Origin: JAJYTI01 sp035302145
Lineage (GTDB): Bacteria > Bacteroidota > Bacteroidia > Flavobacteriales > Flavobacteriaceae
Direction: 5' to 3'
NCBI GenBank assembly: GCA_035302145.1
Contig: DATGSX010000021.1
Location: forward strand, 1-36,670
DNA: 36,670 nt
The position numbers were made by a program, and so were the translations under genes. Positions 1-8,511 of this stretch are shown here, one piece after another (position 1 is the first letter of the stretch; every line of letters starts with the position of its first letter). The notes under the pieces were generated by a model. It had not been told where the DNA came from. It saw nothing but the letters and a program-made list of their open reading frames with translations, and ran no database searches.

Positions 1-260
1 GCATGAATATCCTCCACTGCAAACGCAATATGATGTATTCCTTCCCCTCTTCTTTCAATAAATTTGGCTATCGGACTATCTGGATTGGTCGCAGCGAGCA
101 ACTCTATCTTGCTTTCTCCTGAAGTGAAAAATGAGGTCGCAACACCCTCTGGATCAACCACCTCTTGCTTATACGGTTCATATCCCAACAGCTTTTCATA
201 AGTGTTATTTGCAGCTTCTAAATCTTTTACTGCTATGCCTATATGTTCTATCTTTTCCAT
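1..260 (-). CDS. mce: Methylmalonyl-CoA epimerase, N-terminal part (cut by window edge)
   Basis: Reading leftwards from an ATG at 260, the frame stays open to base 1 and gives about 86 residues of a protein normally near 135. It begins MEKIEHIGIAVKDL and contains GEGIHHIAFAVEDI, the two signature segments of methylmalonyl-CoA epimerase in the glyoxalase/vicinal-oxygen-chelate superfamily. His6 and the His pair near residue 76 fit the metal-binding positions. The enzyme interconverts (R)- and (S)-methylmalonyl-CoA in propionate metabolism. The C-terminal third lies outside the window. It is divergent from rbfA, and a TAnnTTTG box lies 20 bases before the start. Another glyoxalase-family enzyme is possible but less likely. 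Confidence 0.88.
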   Translation of the reverse strand, partial: MEKIEHIGIAVKDLEAANNTYEKLLGYEPYKQEVVDPEGVATSFFTSGESKIELLAATNPDSPIAKFIERRGEGIHHIAFAVEDIH

Positions 261-280
261 TCTATAAAAATTAGTATATT

Positions 281-288
281 CAAAAATA
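281..288 (-). promoter_or_regulatory. Bacteroidota -7 promoter box for the epimerase gene
   Basis: On the minus strand this reads TATTTTTG, a full match to the Bacteroidota -7 consensus TAnnTTTG. It ends 20 bases before the ATG at 260. No clear -33 TTG partner is visible. Confidence 0.5.
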
Positions 289-307
289 CCAAATCTTTAA
301 TTAGTAG

Positions 308-315
308 TACTTTTG
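308..315 (+). promoter_or_regulatory. Bacteroidota -7 promoter box for rbfA
   Basis: The sequence TACTTTTG matches TAnnTTTG exactly. Only four bases separate it from the rbfA ATG at 320, so transcription would be expected to start at or within a base or two of the start codon. That suggests a leaderless or near-leaderless mRNA (inference). Confidence 0.5.
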
Positions 316-319
316 TAAT

Positions 320-688
320 ATGGAAGAAACAAACAGACAAAAAAAAGTAGGCAAGGTTTTGCAAAAGGATATTGCAAATTACCTGCAAGAGATTGTACGA
401 GATTCAGCGCATAAAGGAATAATTATAAGTGTATCGGAAGTTAAGGTAACAGTAGACTTCGCAGAGGCTAAGGTTTACTTGAGTATTTTCCCTTCGGATA
501 AAGCAAAACCGATTTTAGAGGAGGTAGATGCGATAAAACATCAAATCAAGCATCATGTAGCACAATTAACTCGGCATCAAATTCGTAAGATGCCTGAATT
601 AACATTCTTTATCGACGATCGTCAAGAGCGTGCCGATGCTATTACTCGTGCACTAAAAGGCGAAGACAACCCGTTAAAAGACAACTAA
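320..688 (+). CDS. rbfA: Ribosome-binding factor A
   Basis: This 122-residue protein has the length and sequence pattern of RbfA, a single KH-type domain protein that binds the 30S subunit and helps mature the 5' end of 16S rRNA, notably during cold adaptation. Family features include the N-terminal helix with VGKVLQKDIANYLQEI, the central strand VKVTVDFAEAKVYLSIF, and the C-terminal region with RHQIRKMPELTFFIDD. The ATG at 320 begins MEETNRQKKVGK, as expected. A permease gene follows 28 bases later with no terminator, so the two are probably co-transcribed. Confidence 0.93.
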   Translation: MEETNRQKKVGKVLQKDIANYLQEIVRDSAHKGIIISVSEVKVTVDFAEAKVYLSIFPSDKAKPILEEVDAIKHQIKHHVAQLTRHQIRKMPELTFFIDDRQERADAITRALKGEDNPLKDN

Positions 689-716
689 TTTAATATAGCT
701 AGTCTATAGCGACTAT

Positions 717-1916
717 ATGAAATTTCCAACATTTCTCGCCAAACGATATCTCTTATCCAAAAGCAGCAACAATGCCATTAATATCATTACTGGTATTGCG
801 GCACTTGGTATTGTTATTGGCGCTATGTCGTTATTTATTGTCTTGTCTGGCTTTGCTGGACTAAAAGACTTTAGTCTACAGTTTACAAATTACTTTGATA
901 GCGATTACAAAGTTCTCCCCGAAAAAGGGAAGACTTTTCAAGTTACTTCAGAAGAGTTTACTGCTTTAGAAAAATCAGAAAACATTATTGCCTATTCTAG
1001 AATTATAGAAGAGCGAGTGTTTTTACATTTTAAAAGTAAAAGCCATATTGCCTATATAAAAGGAATAGATGATAACTATGGAAAAGTAAATGCTATCGAT
1101 AGCATACTATATGCTGGCAAGTGGCTAGAAGAAGGTGCAAGTGAAGTGGTAATAGGAACTGGAACTGCCTCTAGACTGTCTTTAGGAATGTACGATTACA
1201 CCGATATGTTAGAAATATATGTTCCTAAACCTGGAAAAGGCCAAATCCTAGATCCAAGCAATGCTTTTAATCGACAAAATGCAGTGGTTTCTGGGGTATA
1301 TTATGTAGCCGATGACATCAACTCCAAGTATGTTTTTAGTGATTTCGATTTCGCCAAAAACCTATTGCAGCTTAATGACAATGAAGTATACGCTTTGGAA
1401 GTAAAAGCTAAGCCAGGAATAAGTGAATCAGTCGTTCGAGCAGAGTTACTGCAAATTCTTGGTGAGGATTTAATTATAAAAAATAGAATGCAACAAAACG
1501 ATGCACTCTATAAAATGCTGAATACAGAAAACATTGCTGTTTATTTAATCTTCACCTTAGTGTTAATAGTAGCTTTATTCAACGTAATTGGCTCAATAAT
1601 TATGATGATTTTAGACAAGCGTAAGGACATCCACACTTTATTCAACTTAGGCGCTACTATTAAAAGTATACGTCGTGCTTTCTTTTTACAAGGAGCGTTA
1701 ATGACAAGTATCGGTGGATTAGTTGGTGTTTTGCTAGGTATCCTTGTGGTGGGTGCACAATTGCAGTGGAAATTAGTTTACATTACCCCTAGCCTTCCTT
1801 ATCCCGTAAAGTTGAAGTTCGAAAATATTATATTGGTTCTTGGAACTATTTTCTTATTGGGATTAATTGCTTCTAAAATTGCTGCCACCCGAGTTAAGAA
1901 AAGCCTTATCGAATAG
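717..1916 (+). CDS. FtsX-like ABC transporter permease of the LolC/LolE type
   Basis: This 399-residue membrane protein has the layout of lipoprotein-releasing permeases: an N-terminal helix (about residues 20-45, GIAALGIVIGAMSLFIVLSG), a long extracytoplasmic domain (about 46-270), and three C-terminal helices (about 272-297, 322-348 and 370-386) forming the FtsX fold. The start MKFPTFLAKRYLLSK is typical of the family. LolC/E proteins work with the ATPase LolD to release lipoproteins from the inner membrane. No ATPase gene is adjacent, so the substrate is not proven. It probably shares a transcript with rbfA. Its stop lies 24 bases from the stop of the convergent dusB gene. Confidence 0.85.
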   Translation: MKFPTFLAKRYLLSKSSNNAINIITGIAALGIVIGAMSLFIVLSGFAGLKDFSLQFTNYFDSDYKVLPEKGKTFQVTSEEFTALEKSENIIAYSRIIEERVFLHFKSKSHIAYIKGIDDNYGKVNAIDSILYAGKWLEEGASEVVIGTGTASRLSLGMYDYTDMLEIYVPKPGKGQILDPSNAFNRQNAVVSGVYYVADDINSKYVFSDFDFAKNLLQLNDNEVYALEVKAKPGISESVVRAELLQILGEDLIIKNRMQQNDALYKMLNTENIAVYLIFTLVLIVALFNVIGSIIMMILDKRKDIHTLFNLGATIKSIRRAFFLQGALMTSIGGLVGVLLGILVVGAQLQWKLVYITPSLPYPVKLKFENIILVLGTIFLLGLIASKIAATRVKKSLIE

Positions 1917-1940
1917 CAGCAACTTTATATTCTTTTTATA

Positions 1941-2933
1941 CTATACAAACTGATGGTCGCCGAATTTTTCTAAGACCTCATCAAATGTATCGAATACTTC
2001 TTGCGATGTGTCGCTAGTAACCATTTGCATTCTATAGGGTTTAAAATGCGGGATGCCTTTGAAGTAATTTGTGTAGTGACGACGAGTTTCTAAAACTCCT
2101 AATCGCTCGCCTTTCCAATCTATAGCCATTTGCAAATGACGTCGTGCTGCCTCTACTCGCTCTTGCATATTAGGTTTTGCCATATGCTCTCCTGTGGCGA
2201 TAAAGTGCTTCACTTCTCTAAAGAACCAAGGATAGCCAATACTTGCACGGCCTATCATCGCACCATCCAAGCCGTATTTGTCACGCATCTCTACAGCGCG
2301 CTCTGGCGTATTCACATCGCCATTTCCGAATACTGGAATATGCATTCTTGGATTATTTTTCACCTCGGCAATTTTAGCCCAATCTGCATGTCCTTTATAC
2401 ATCTGCACACGAGTTCGTCCGTGAATAGATATCGCTTTACAGCCCACATCTTGCAAGCGTTCGGCAACTTCCACTATTCTAATAGATTCCTTATCCCATC
2501 CCAACCGTGTTTTAACTGTAACTGGAATATCGGTGTGTTTTACCATTGCTTCGGTAAGCTTCACCATCTTGTCTATATCTTTTAGAATACCAGCACCAGC
2601 ACCTTTGCAAACTACTTTGGAAACAGGACAACCATAGTTAATGTCGATAATATCTGGTCCGGTTTGCTCTACAATTTCCACGGTTCGCAGCATGGCATCT
2701 AAGTCCGCTCCAAAAATCTGAATACCTACGGGACGTTCTTTCTCGTAAATATCTAGTTTGATCACACTTTTCGCTGCATCGCGAATCAGTCCTTCCGAAG
2801 AAATAAATTCGGTATATACTACATCGGCGCCTTGCTCCTTGCAAAGTGCTCGAAACGGCGGATCACTAACATCTTCCATCGGTGCTAACAACAATGGATA
2901 CTCGCCTAATTCTATATCTCCTATTTTTACCAT
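1941..2933 (-). CDS. dusB: tRNA-dihydrouridine synthase B
   Basis: From the ATG at 2933 this encodes 330 residues, the usual DusB length. It is an FMN enzyme that reduces uridines in tRNA to dihydrouridine with NADPH. Visible features are the N-terminal PLLLAPMEDVSDPPFR, the active-site segment INYGCPVSKVVCKGAG (Cys102 is the likely catalytic residue), the phosphate-binding VFGNGDV, and GAMIGRASIGYPWFF. The frame is open a further 28 codons upstream to 3017, but that stretch is unrelated to the family, while MVKIGDIELGEYPLLLAP is a normal start. Convergent with the permease and divergent from lepA. Confidence 0.93.
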   Translation of the reverse strand: MVKIGDIELGEYPLLLAPMEDVSDPPFRALCKEQGADVVYTEFISSEGLIRDAAKSVIKLDIYEKERPVGIQIFGADLDAMLRTVEIVEQTGPDIIDINYGCPVSKVVCKGAGAGILKDIDKMVKLTEAMVKHTDIPVTVKTRLGWDKESIRIVEVAERLQDVGCKAISIHGRTRVQMYKGHADWAKIAEVKNNPRMHIPVFGNGDVNTPERAVEMRDKYGLDGAMIGRASIGYPWFFREVKHFIATGEHMAKPNMQERVEAARRHLQMAIDWKGERLGVLETRRHYTNYFKGIPHFKPYRMQMVTSDTSQEVFDTFDEVLEKFGDHQFV

Positions 2934-3084
2934 AATCGTTGCAAAATTACGGCTTGTTTTGGTCTTGGAAAAATAAAATATAAAATGTGGCAAAACTTTC
3001 ACAGAATTTAAGCTCAAAACCTATATCCGAAACATTAAATACGGATAGCTTAAATTAAATATCCATATAACCCTTAGATTTTCG

Positions 3085-3092
3085 TATCTTTG
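3085..3092 (+). promoter_or_regulatory. Bacteroidota -7 promoter box for lepA
   Basis: TATCTTTG is a full match to TAnnTTTG and is followed by C, as is common in this phylum. It lies 28 bases before the lepA ATG at 3121. Confidence 0.6.
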
Positions 3093-3120
3093 CAGACTAA
3101 ATTATTGTTAGGATAAGCAT

Positions 3121-4917
3121 ATGAAGAATATTAGAAACTTTTGCATCATTGCGCATATCGATCATGGGAAAAGCACCTTGGCAGACCGGTTACTAGACCA
3201 AACCAATTCTGTTGCTTCTCGTGATAGATCGGATAGGCTTTTAGATAATATGGAATTGGAGCAGGAACGCGGGATTACTATCAAGAGTCATGCGGTGCAA
3301 ATGGACTACACATATAAAGGTGAGGAGTACGTTCTTAACTTAATTGATACACCAGGACACGTAGACTTCTCTTACGAAGTTTCTCGATCTATTGCTGCGT
3401 GCGAGGGTGCATTGCTTATAGTAGATGCTGCTCAAAGCATACAAGCACAAACTATTTCTAACCTTTATTTAGCATTAGAGAACGACTTGGAGATTATTCC
3501 AGTCCTAAATAAAATCGATCTTCCATCGGCAAACCCTGAAGAGGTAACGGACGATATTGTAGATTTATTAGGCTGCGATCCTTCGGAAGTAATTCCTGCT
3601 AGTGGAAAGTCTGGAATAGGTATAGATGAAATTCTAGCTGCAATTATAGAGCGTGTACCTGCGCCAAAAGGTGATCCGAATGAACCTTTACAGGCTATGA
3701 TTTTCGATTCGGTTTATAACCCTTTTAGAGGAATAGAAACCTACTTTAGAGTAATAAACGGAAAGATTAAGAAAAACCAGCATATTAAATTCATGGCTAC
3801 AGGGAAAACCTATTATGCCGATGAAGTAGGTACGTTGCGATTAAAGCAATTTCCGCGAGAGGAAATCAGTGCAGGTGATGTTGGATACTTAATTACCGGA
3901 ATAAAAGAAGCGCGAGAGGTTAAGGTTGGTGATACTATTACCGATGCCGATAACCCAACGCAAAACATGGTTGCAGGATTCGAAGATGTAAAACCAATGG
4001 TATTTGCTGGGATTTATCCTGTTGACACCGACGATTACGAGGAACTTAGAAACTCTATGGAGAAGCTTCAACTTAACGATGCTTCGCTTGTTTACACACC
4101 AGAGAGTTCAGCAGCACTTGGCTTTGGCTTCCGCTGTGGTTTCTTAGGTATGCTTCATTTAGAGATTATTCAAGAGCGTTTAGAGCGTGAATTTGATATG
4201 ACGGTAATTACCACCGTTCCAAACGTTTCCTACCATGCCTATACCAATGCCGATCCAGATACACCTGTATTAGTAAATAACCCATCTGACTTACCAGATG
4301 CTGCGATATTAAATCGTGTAGAAGAACCATATATCAAAGCTTCTATCATTACAAAAGCAGAATACGTTGGTCGAGTAATGACTTTATGTATTGAAAAACG
4401 AGGTGAAATTACCAATCAAGTTTACCTGACCACCGACCGAGTGGAACTCAGCTTCGATATGCCGTTGGCAGAAATTGTTTTTGATTTCTATGACCGATTA
4501 AAAACCGTTTCTAGAGGCTATGCTTCTTTTGACTATTCTCCTATTGGAATGCGAGAATCAAAACTAGTAAAAGTAGACATCTTACTTCATGGTGATCCAG
4601 TAGATGCACTATCCTCTCTATTACATACAGATAATGCATATGATATAGGAAGAAGAATGTGTGAAAAGCTACGTGAATTAATTCCAAGACAGCAGTTCGA
4701 TATTCCTATTCAAGCAGCTATTGGCTCTCAAGTAATTGCTAGAGAAACAGTAAAGGCATTGCGTAAAGACGTTACTGCAAAATGTTATGGTGGAGATATT
4801 TCTAGAAAACGTAAGCTTCTAGAAAGACAAAAAGAAGGAAAGAAGAAAATGCGAAATGTAGGGAACGTAGAGCTCCCTCAAGAAGCATTCTTGGCGGTTT
4901 TAAAACTTAATGACTAA
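3121..4917 (+). CDS. lepA: Elongation factor 4 (LepA), ribosome back-translocating GTPase
   Basis: This 598-residue protein matches LepA/EF4 over its full length. The GTPase motifs are AHIDHGKS (residues 11-18), GITI (51-54), DTPGH (76-80) and NKID (130-133). The EF-G-like domains follow, and the LepA-specific C-terminal domain is present, with GGDISRKRKLLERQKEGKKK near the end. LepA binds ribosomes and influences initiation and elongation under stress. It stands alone behind its own promoter box. Its TAA stop (4915-4917) overlaps the stop codon of the minus-strand lipoprotein gene, so the two are convergent with no spacer for a terminator. Confidence 0.97.
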   Translation: MKNIRNFCIIAHIDHGKSTLADRLLDQTNSVASRDRSDRLLDNMELEQERGITIKSHAVQMDYTYKGEEYVLNLIDTPGHVDFSYEVSRSIAACEGALLIVDAAQSIQAQTISNLYLALENDLEIIPVLNKIDLPSANPEEVTDDIVDLLGCDPSEVIPASGKSGIGIDEILAAIIERVPAPKGDPNEPLQAMIFDSVYNPFRGIETYFRVINGKIKKNQHIKFMATGKTYYADEVGTLRLKQFPREEISAGDVGYLITGIKEAREVKVGDTITDADNPTQNMVAGFEDVKPMVFAGIYPVDTDDYEELRNSMEKLQLNDASLVYTPESSAALGFGFRCGFLGMLHLEIIQERLEREFDMTVITTVPNVSYHAYTNADPDTPVLVNNPSDLPDAAILNRVEEPYIKASIITKAEYVGRVMTLCIEKRGEITNQVYLTTDRVELSFDMPLAEIVFDFYDRLKTVSRGYASFDYSPIGMRESKLVKVDILLHGDPVDALSSLLHTDNAYDIGRRMCEKLRELIPRQQFDIPIQAAIGSQVIARETVKALRKDVTAKCYGGDISRKRKLLERQKEGKKKMRNVGNVELPQEAFLAVLKLND

Positions 4918-5168
4918 TCGCAAACAACCCCTTCTTTTTGAAGATCGGATAGGTAAATTTGATAGTCTGTACGGGTAGATGTCCCATTGACTGTTGCATT
5001 ACCATCGCCATCTTCACATAACTCAAAAGGCATGTTTGCTTCACCAGTACAAGTCAAACATTCTATCTCTGACTTGTCTTTAGAGCAAGCAGTTAATACA
5101 AATACAAACAAGCCCAGCCAAAGAAAATTTAGGTTGGGTTTTTTATTTTTAATTACAAATAACTTCAT
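4914..5168 (-). CDS. Small lipoprotein of unknown function
   Basis: This 84-residue protein has a lipoprotein signal: a basic N-terminus with several lysines, a hydrophobic stretch (about residues 14-27), and the lipobox LTAC with the lipidated Cys at about residue 28. The mature part is only about 57 residues, acidic, and carries four further cysteines, including a CLTC pair, one in the middle and one next to the C-terminus, which could form disulfides. I recognise no family. A TAnnTTTG box (5189-5196) precedes it at a sensible distance, which argues for a real gene. Its TAG stop interlocks with the lepA stop. Confidence 0.65.
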   Translation of the reverse strand: MKLFVIKNKKPNLNFLWLGLFVFVLTACSKDKSEIECLTCTGEANMPFELCEDGDGNATVNGTSTRTDYQIYLSDLQKEGVVCD

Positions 5169-5532
5169 CTTTTAGCAAATTACTTTTTCAAACTTAAGGG
5201 TTTTAATGGAATAATCGAGGGGGAGTTTTAGAGACATTTTTATTTACAACAAAAGTGGAGTATCTAAAAGAGGCAAATTACTTTTGATTAGAGCAGTGTT
5301 TAGGGCAAGTACCAAAGCGGATAAGTTTCCCCCATATCGAACTGAACCATTCGGTTTGCAAAGCAATATCCTCTTTTTAGAGCAACTTGTTGTTTTAAAA
5401 AGCTGCTCTCTGAAGCGAAGCAAAAAACTGTTCTGTACATTACACATAGAAGCAAAATAAACCTCAAACTCCTTTCCAAATCTCTCGTTCATTTAGTAAT
5501 TTGCTTGCTTATACATTTTAGTAGCTATTGAT
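5169..5532. other. Intergenic region of 364 bases, partly structured
   Basis: The left part holds the minus-strand promoter box of the small lipoprotein. The middle holds an AT-rich hairpin (5373-5386 pairing with 5389-5402, two G-U pairs, very short loop) and an 82-codon minus-strand open frame (5244-5492) without recognisable domains or start signals. That frame's C-terminal half, including SVRYGGNLSALVLALN, looks more protein-like than the rest. I do not call it a gene, but see the findings. Confidence 0.4.
5189..5196 (-). promoter_or_regulatory. Bacteroidota -7 promoter box for the small lipoprotein gene
   Basis: The minus strand reads TAAGTTTG, a full match to TAnnTTTG, ending 20 bases before the ATG at 5168. 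Confidence 0.5.
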
Positions 5533-6393
5533 ATGAAAGTATACAGTGTGTTAGCAGGGAATTTTAAGTTGGACGGAGGCGCTATGTTTGGCGTAGTTCC
5601 AAAAACTCTATGGACAAGAACAAACCCTGCTGATGAAAGAAATATGATTGAATTGACTACGCGCTGCTTATTAATCGAAAATGAAAATAGACTAACGCTT
5701 ATCGACACAGGCATGGGCGATAAACAAAGCAAGAAGTTCTTCGGCTATTACTTTCTATACGGTGATGACTCTTTAGTAAAATCTTTAGCAAAACATGGAT
5801 TCCATCCAGATGATATAACCGACGTGTTTCTCACTCACTTACACTTTGATCATAGTGGAGGTGCTGTAAAGTGGAATAAAGATAAAACAGGTTATGAACT
5901 CGCCTTTAAAAATGCTACCTATTGGAGCAATAAATCTCATTGGGAGTGGGCAACCAAACCTAATCGAAGAGAAAGAGCTTCGTTCCTTAAAGAGAATATT
6001 TTGCCCATAGAAGAAAGCGGTCAACTTAAGTTTATTGATGAACCAGAAGAAGGAAACTTTAAAGAGGCAAAAGAAATGGATTTCGCACTTTGGTTTGTAA
6101 ATGGACATACCGACAAACAAATGCTTCCACACTTTAAACATAAAGGAAAAACTTTTGTTTACGTTGCGGACTTACTCCCCACTGTAGGACATTTACCTAT
6201 ACCATTTGTTATGGGATATGATACACGACCACTTCTTACAGTAGATGAAAAAGAAGCCTTTTTAAATAAAGCTGCTGATGAAGGATATTATCTTATTCTA
6301 GGACACGATCCATACAACGAAATTATAACCGTGCATCACACCGAAAAAGGCGTGCGATTAAAAGAAACTTTTACAAGCAATCAATTATTTTAA
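5533..6393 (+). CDS. Metallo-beta-lactamase-fold hydrolase
   Basis: This 286-residue protein contains the zinc-binding signature THLHFDHSGG (near residue 100), an upstream LIDTGMGD strand, a metal-bridging aspartate candidate in FVYVADLLP, and a late histidine in LILGHDPYNE. This is the layout of MBL-fold hydrolases, in the branch that includes quorum-quenching lactonases and related esterases. There is no signal peptide, so it probably acts in the cytoplasm. The substrate cannot be told from sequence. The ATG at 5533 gives a compact N-terminus. The subtilase gene starts only 11 bases after its stop, so the two may be co-transcribed. Confidence 0.85.
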   Translation: MKVYSVLAGNFKLDGGAMFGVVPKTLWTRTNPADERNMIELTTRCLLIENENRLTLIDTGMGDKQSKKFFGYYFLYGDDSLVKSLAKHGFHPDDITDVFLTHLHFDHSGGAVKWNKDKTGYELAFKNATYWSNKSHWEWATKPNRRERASFLKENILPIEESGQLKFIDEPEEGNFKEAKEMDFALWFVNGHTDKQMLPHFKHKGKTFVYVADLLPTVGHLPIPFVMGYDTRPLLTVDEKEAFLNKAADEGYYLILGHDPYNEIITVHHTEKGVRLKETFTSNQLF

Positions 6394-6404
6394 TAAACAT
6401 ATCT

Positions 6405-8075
6405 ATGAAACTACTTCGAAATTTATTGTTTACAACAGCTTCCATTGCTTTTCTGGTAGCCTGTGGCCCATCAAAAATGGTAATAGACGTTGCACCTATC
6501 ACAGACATCAGCAACGTCACCAAAAAAAACACTCCATTAACCAAAGATGAGCTTAAAACCTGGGGATTTGCCGACCTAATTCAAGATACCATCCCAGGTA
6601 TGAGTGTAGATAGGGCGTATAATGAAATAATAAAAGACCAAAAAGGCGAAAGCGTCATTGTAGCTGTTATTGATAGCGGAATTGATATAGAGCACGAAGA
6701 TTTAAAAGACGTTATTTGGATAAACAAAAAGGAGATAGCTGGAAATGGTATAGACGATGATGAAAATGGATATATAGATGACCTTCATGGGTGGAACTTC
6801 CTAGGCGATATTGTAGAAGAAGCAATGGAGTACACACGTATAATTAAAAAGCTAAGACCTAAGTACGAAGATGCCGACCCAACAGCAATCGCAGACTTGG
6901 ATGAGTATAAACTCTATAAAGACGCAGTAAAAGATTATGAAAAAGAGTTTAGTGAAGCAGAAACTTCAGCTCGCTACTTCAGTCAAATTATAGAAGGGAT
7001 AACACCAATTCATGAAGCTTTAACCAAGAAGTTCGGAACAGAGAACTACACCGCAAAACAGTTAGAAAGCTTTGATGCAGAAAATGAAGACCAACAAATG
7101 CAAGTAAATATGCTTTCTGTAATGATGCAACGTAGCGGAAGTAGTGTTGCAGAAATGCTAGAAGGTCTACAAGAAGGAAAAGAATACTATCAAGGTCGAA
7201 TCAACTCCCACTTTAACTTAGAGGAGGATTTTCGCAGTGTGTTAGGCGACGATCTGCATGACCTTAGCGATGCATATTACGGAAATAATCAAGTAAGTGG
7301 TCCAGATCCAAAGAAAGCCGACGCAAAACATGGTACGCATGTAGGTGGAATTATTGGTGCTACACGCAATAACGGCATAGGGATGAACGGTGTTGCCGAT
7401 AATGTAGAGTTAATGGTTTTACGTGCTGTACCAGATGGTGATGAGTACGATAAAGATATCGCTTTAGCAATTCGCTATGCAGTAGACAATGGTGCAAAGG
7501 TAATCAACACAAGTTTTGGAAAGTATTTTGCTACGAACCCTGAATGGGTGTGGGATGCTATTAAATATGCATCAGACCATGACGTGTTAATAGTAAATGC
7601 CGCTGGAAATGATGCCTATGATTTAGATACCATTCAAGTATATCCTAACGACATTATCATCGATGAAAACAGAGTAGTGGGCGAAACTTTCTTAACCGTT
7701 GGAGCCTTAAACTTTGAGTATGGAGAAAACTTACTAGCTAACTTTTCCAACTACGGAAAAACACATGTAGATGTGTTTGCACCTGGAGTACAAATATATT
7801 CTACTACACCACTAAATGAATACGAGTTTTTACAAGGTACCTCTATGGCTGCACCGAATGTTGCTGGAGTGGCTGCTTTAATTCGCTCACACTTCCCAAA
7901 ACTATCTGCTAAACAGGTAAAACAAGTAATCATGGAAAGTGGATTACAGCCTGAAATTGATGTGGCTTTAGGTGGAAATTCTTCTAACAAGATACCATTT
8001 AAAGAAGCTTCCAAATCAGGAAAAATGGTAAACCTTTATAACGCTTTAATCATGGCAGAGCGTTTATCTAAATAA
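6405..8075 (+). CDS. S8 family serine peptidase (subtilase), lipoprotein
   Basis: This 556-residue protein has a lipoprotein signal peptide ending in LVAC (Cys20), so it should be anchored to the cell envelope. The subtilisin triad is visible: Asp90 in VIDSGID, His309 in HGTHVGG and Ser480 in GTSMAAPN, with the oxyanion Asn in NAAGND. About 219 residues separate Asp and His, against roughly 30 in subtilisin. The extra segment is helical, charged and rich in Glu, and could be an inserted domain or lid. It has no obvious propeptide of normal size. A strong terminator follows at 8105. Confidence 0.92.
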   Translation: MKLLRNLLFTTASIAFLVACGPSKMVIDVAPITDISNVTKKNTPLTKDELKTWGFADLIQDTIPGMSVDRAYNEIIKDQKGESVIVAVIDSGIDIEHEDLKDVIWINKKEIAGNGIDDDENGYIDDLHGWNFLGDIVEEAMEYTRIIKKLRPKYEDADPTAIADLDEYKLYKDAVKDYEKEFSEAETSARYFSQIIEGITPIHEALTKKFGTENYTAKQLESFDAENEDQQMQVNMLSVMMQRSGSSVAEMLEGLQEGKEYYQGRINSHFNLEEDFRSVLGDDLHDLSDAYYGNNQVSGPDPKKADAKHGTHVGGIIGATRNNGIGMNGVADNVELMVLRAVPDGDEYDKDIALAIRYAVDNGAKVINTSFGKYFATNPEWVWDAIKYASDHDVLIVNAAGNDAYDLDTIQVYPNDIIIDENRVVGETFLTVGALNFEYGENLLANFSNYGKTHVDVFAPGVQIYSTTPLNEYEFLQGTSMAAPNVAGVAALIRSHFPKLSAKQVKQVIMESGLQPEIDVALGGNSSNKIPFKEASKSGKMVNLYNALIMAERLSK

Positions 8076-8104
8076 GAAGTCAGCCTATAAAACAATTTAA
8101 AATA

Positions 8105-8143
8105 AAAAGCCACTTGCATTCACTGTAAGTGGCTTTTGCCTTT
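8105..8143 (+). terminator. Rho-independent-type terminator after the subtilase gene
   Basis: AAAAGCCACTT (8105-8115) pairs perfectly with AAGTGGCTTTT (8127-8137). The stem continues inward through a G-U pair and two more pairs to a five-base loop. The T run at the 3' side completes a terminator. The A run on the 5' side means it could also work on the other strand. Confidence 0.85.
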
Positions 8144-8511
8144 AGAAATATCAATACCCTTGATGTCTACCTCTAGATAAACTTGATATTTAAGTGAGAT
8201 TTATATTTTAAAATAAATAGCTTAAATAAGGGTCTCGTTCTTATTTATCATTAATAACGAAAGAGAGTATCAACAAATAACATAAGTCCAATAGCATTAA
8301 TATTATCGATGGTTTAATAGGATATTGAATTTATTTAAAATACCATGTATATTGAGAGCTAACACCCTGAGTATTATACCATTAAAAAAAATCTCTAATA
8401 ATTTCATAAATCAATTATTTTGTAGTGTCCTTATACTACATAAAGAGATTTTTACATCTTTGTTATTCGCAAAGTATTTTTACTGTTAGAACAAAATATT
8501 CGAGTTTTCAA
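8144..8511. other. AT-rich intergenic region without a recognised gene
   Basis: Nothing convincing is encoded on either strand between the subtilase terminator and the AraC-type regulator. The only candidate signal is a near-consensus promoter box at 8455-8462. Confidence 0.5.
8455..8462 (+). promoter_or_regulatory. Possible -7 promoter box for the AraC-type regulator
   Basis: CATCTTTG differs from TAnnTTTG only at the first base and is preceded by TTTTA, the same context as the box in front of queA. If real, transcription would begin after the upstream GTG at 8425, which favours the ATG at 8512 as the true start. Confidence 0.35.

Noticed and set aside
2130..2976. Open frames on both strands within the dusB region
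   Set aside because: They lie inside the clearly conserved dusB coding frame and have no family features of their own.
5493..6141. Minus-strand open frames at 5493-5732 and 5839-6141
   Set aside because: They are antisense to the well supported MBL-fold hydrolase gene and lack recognisable domains.
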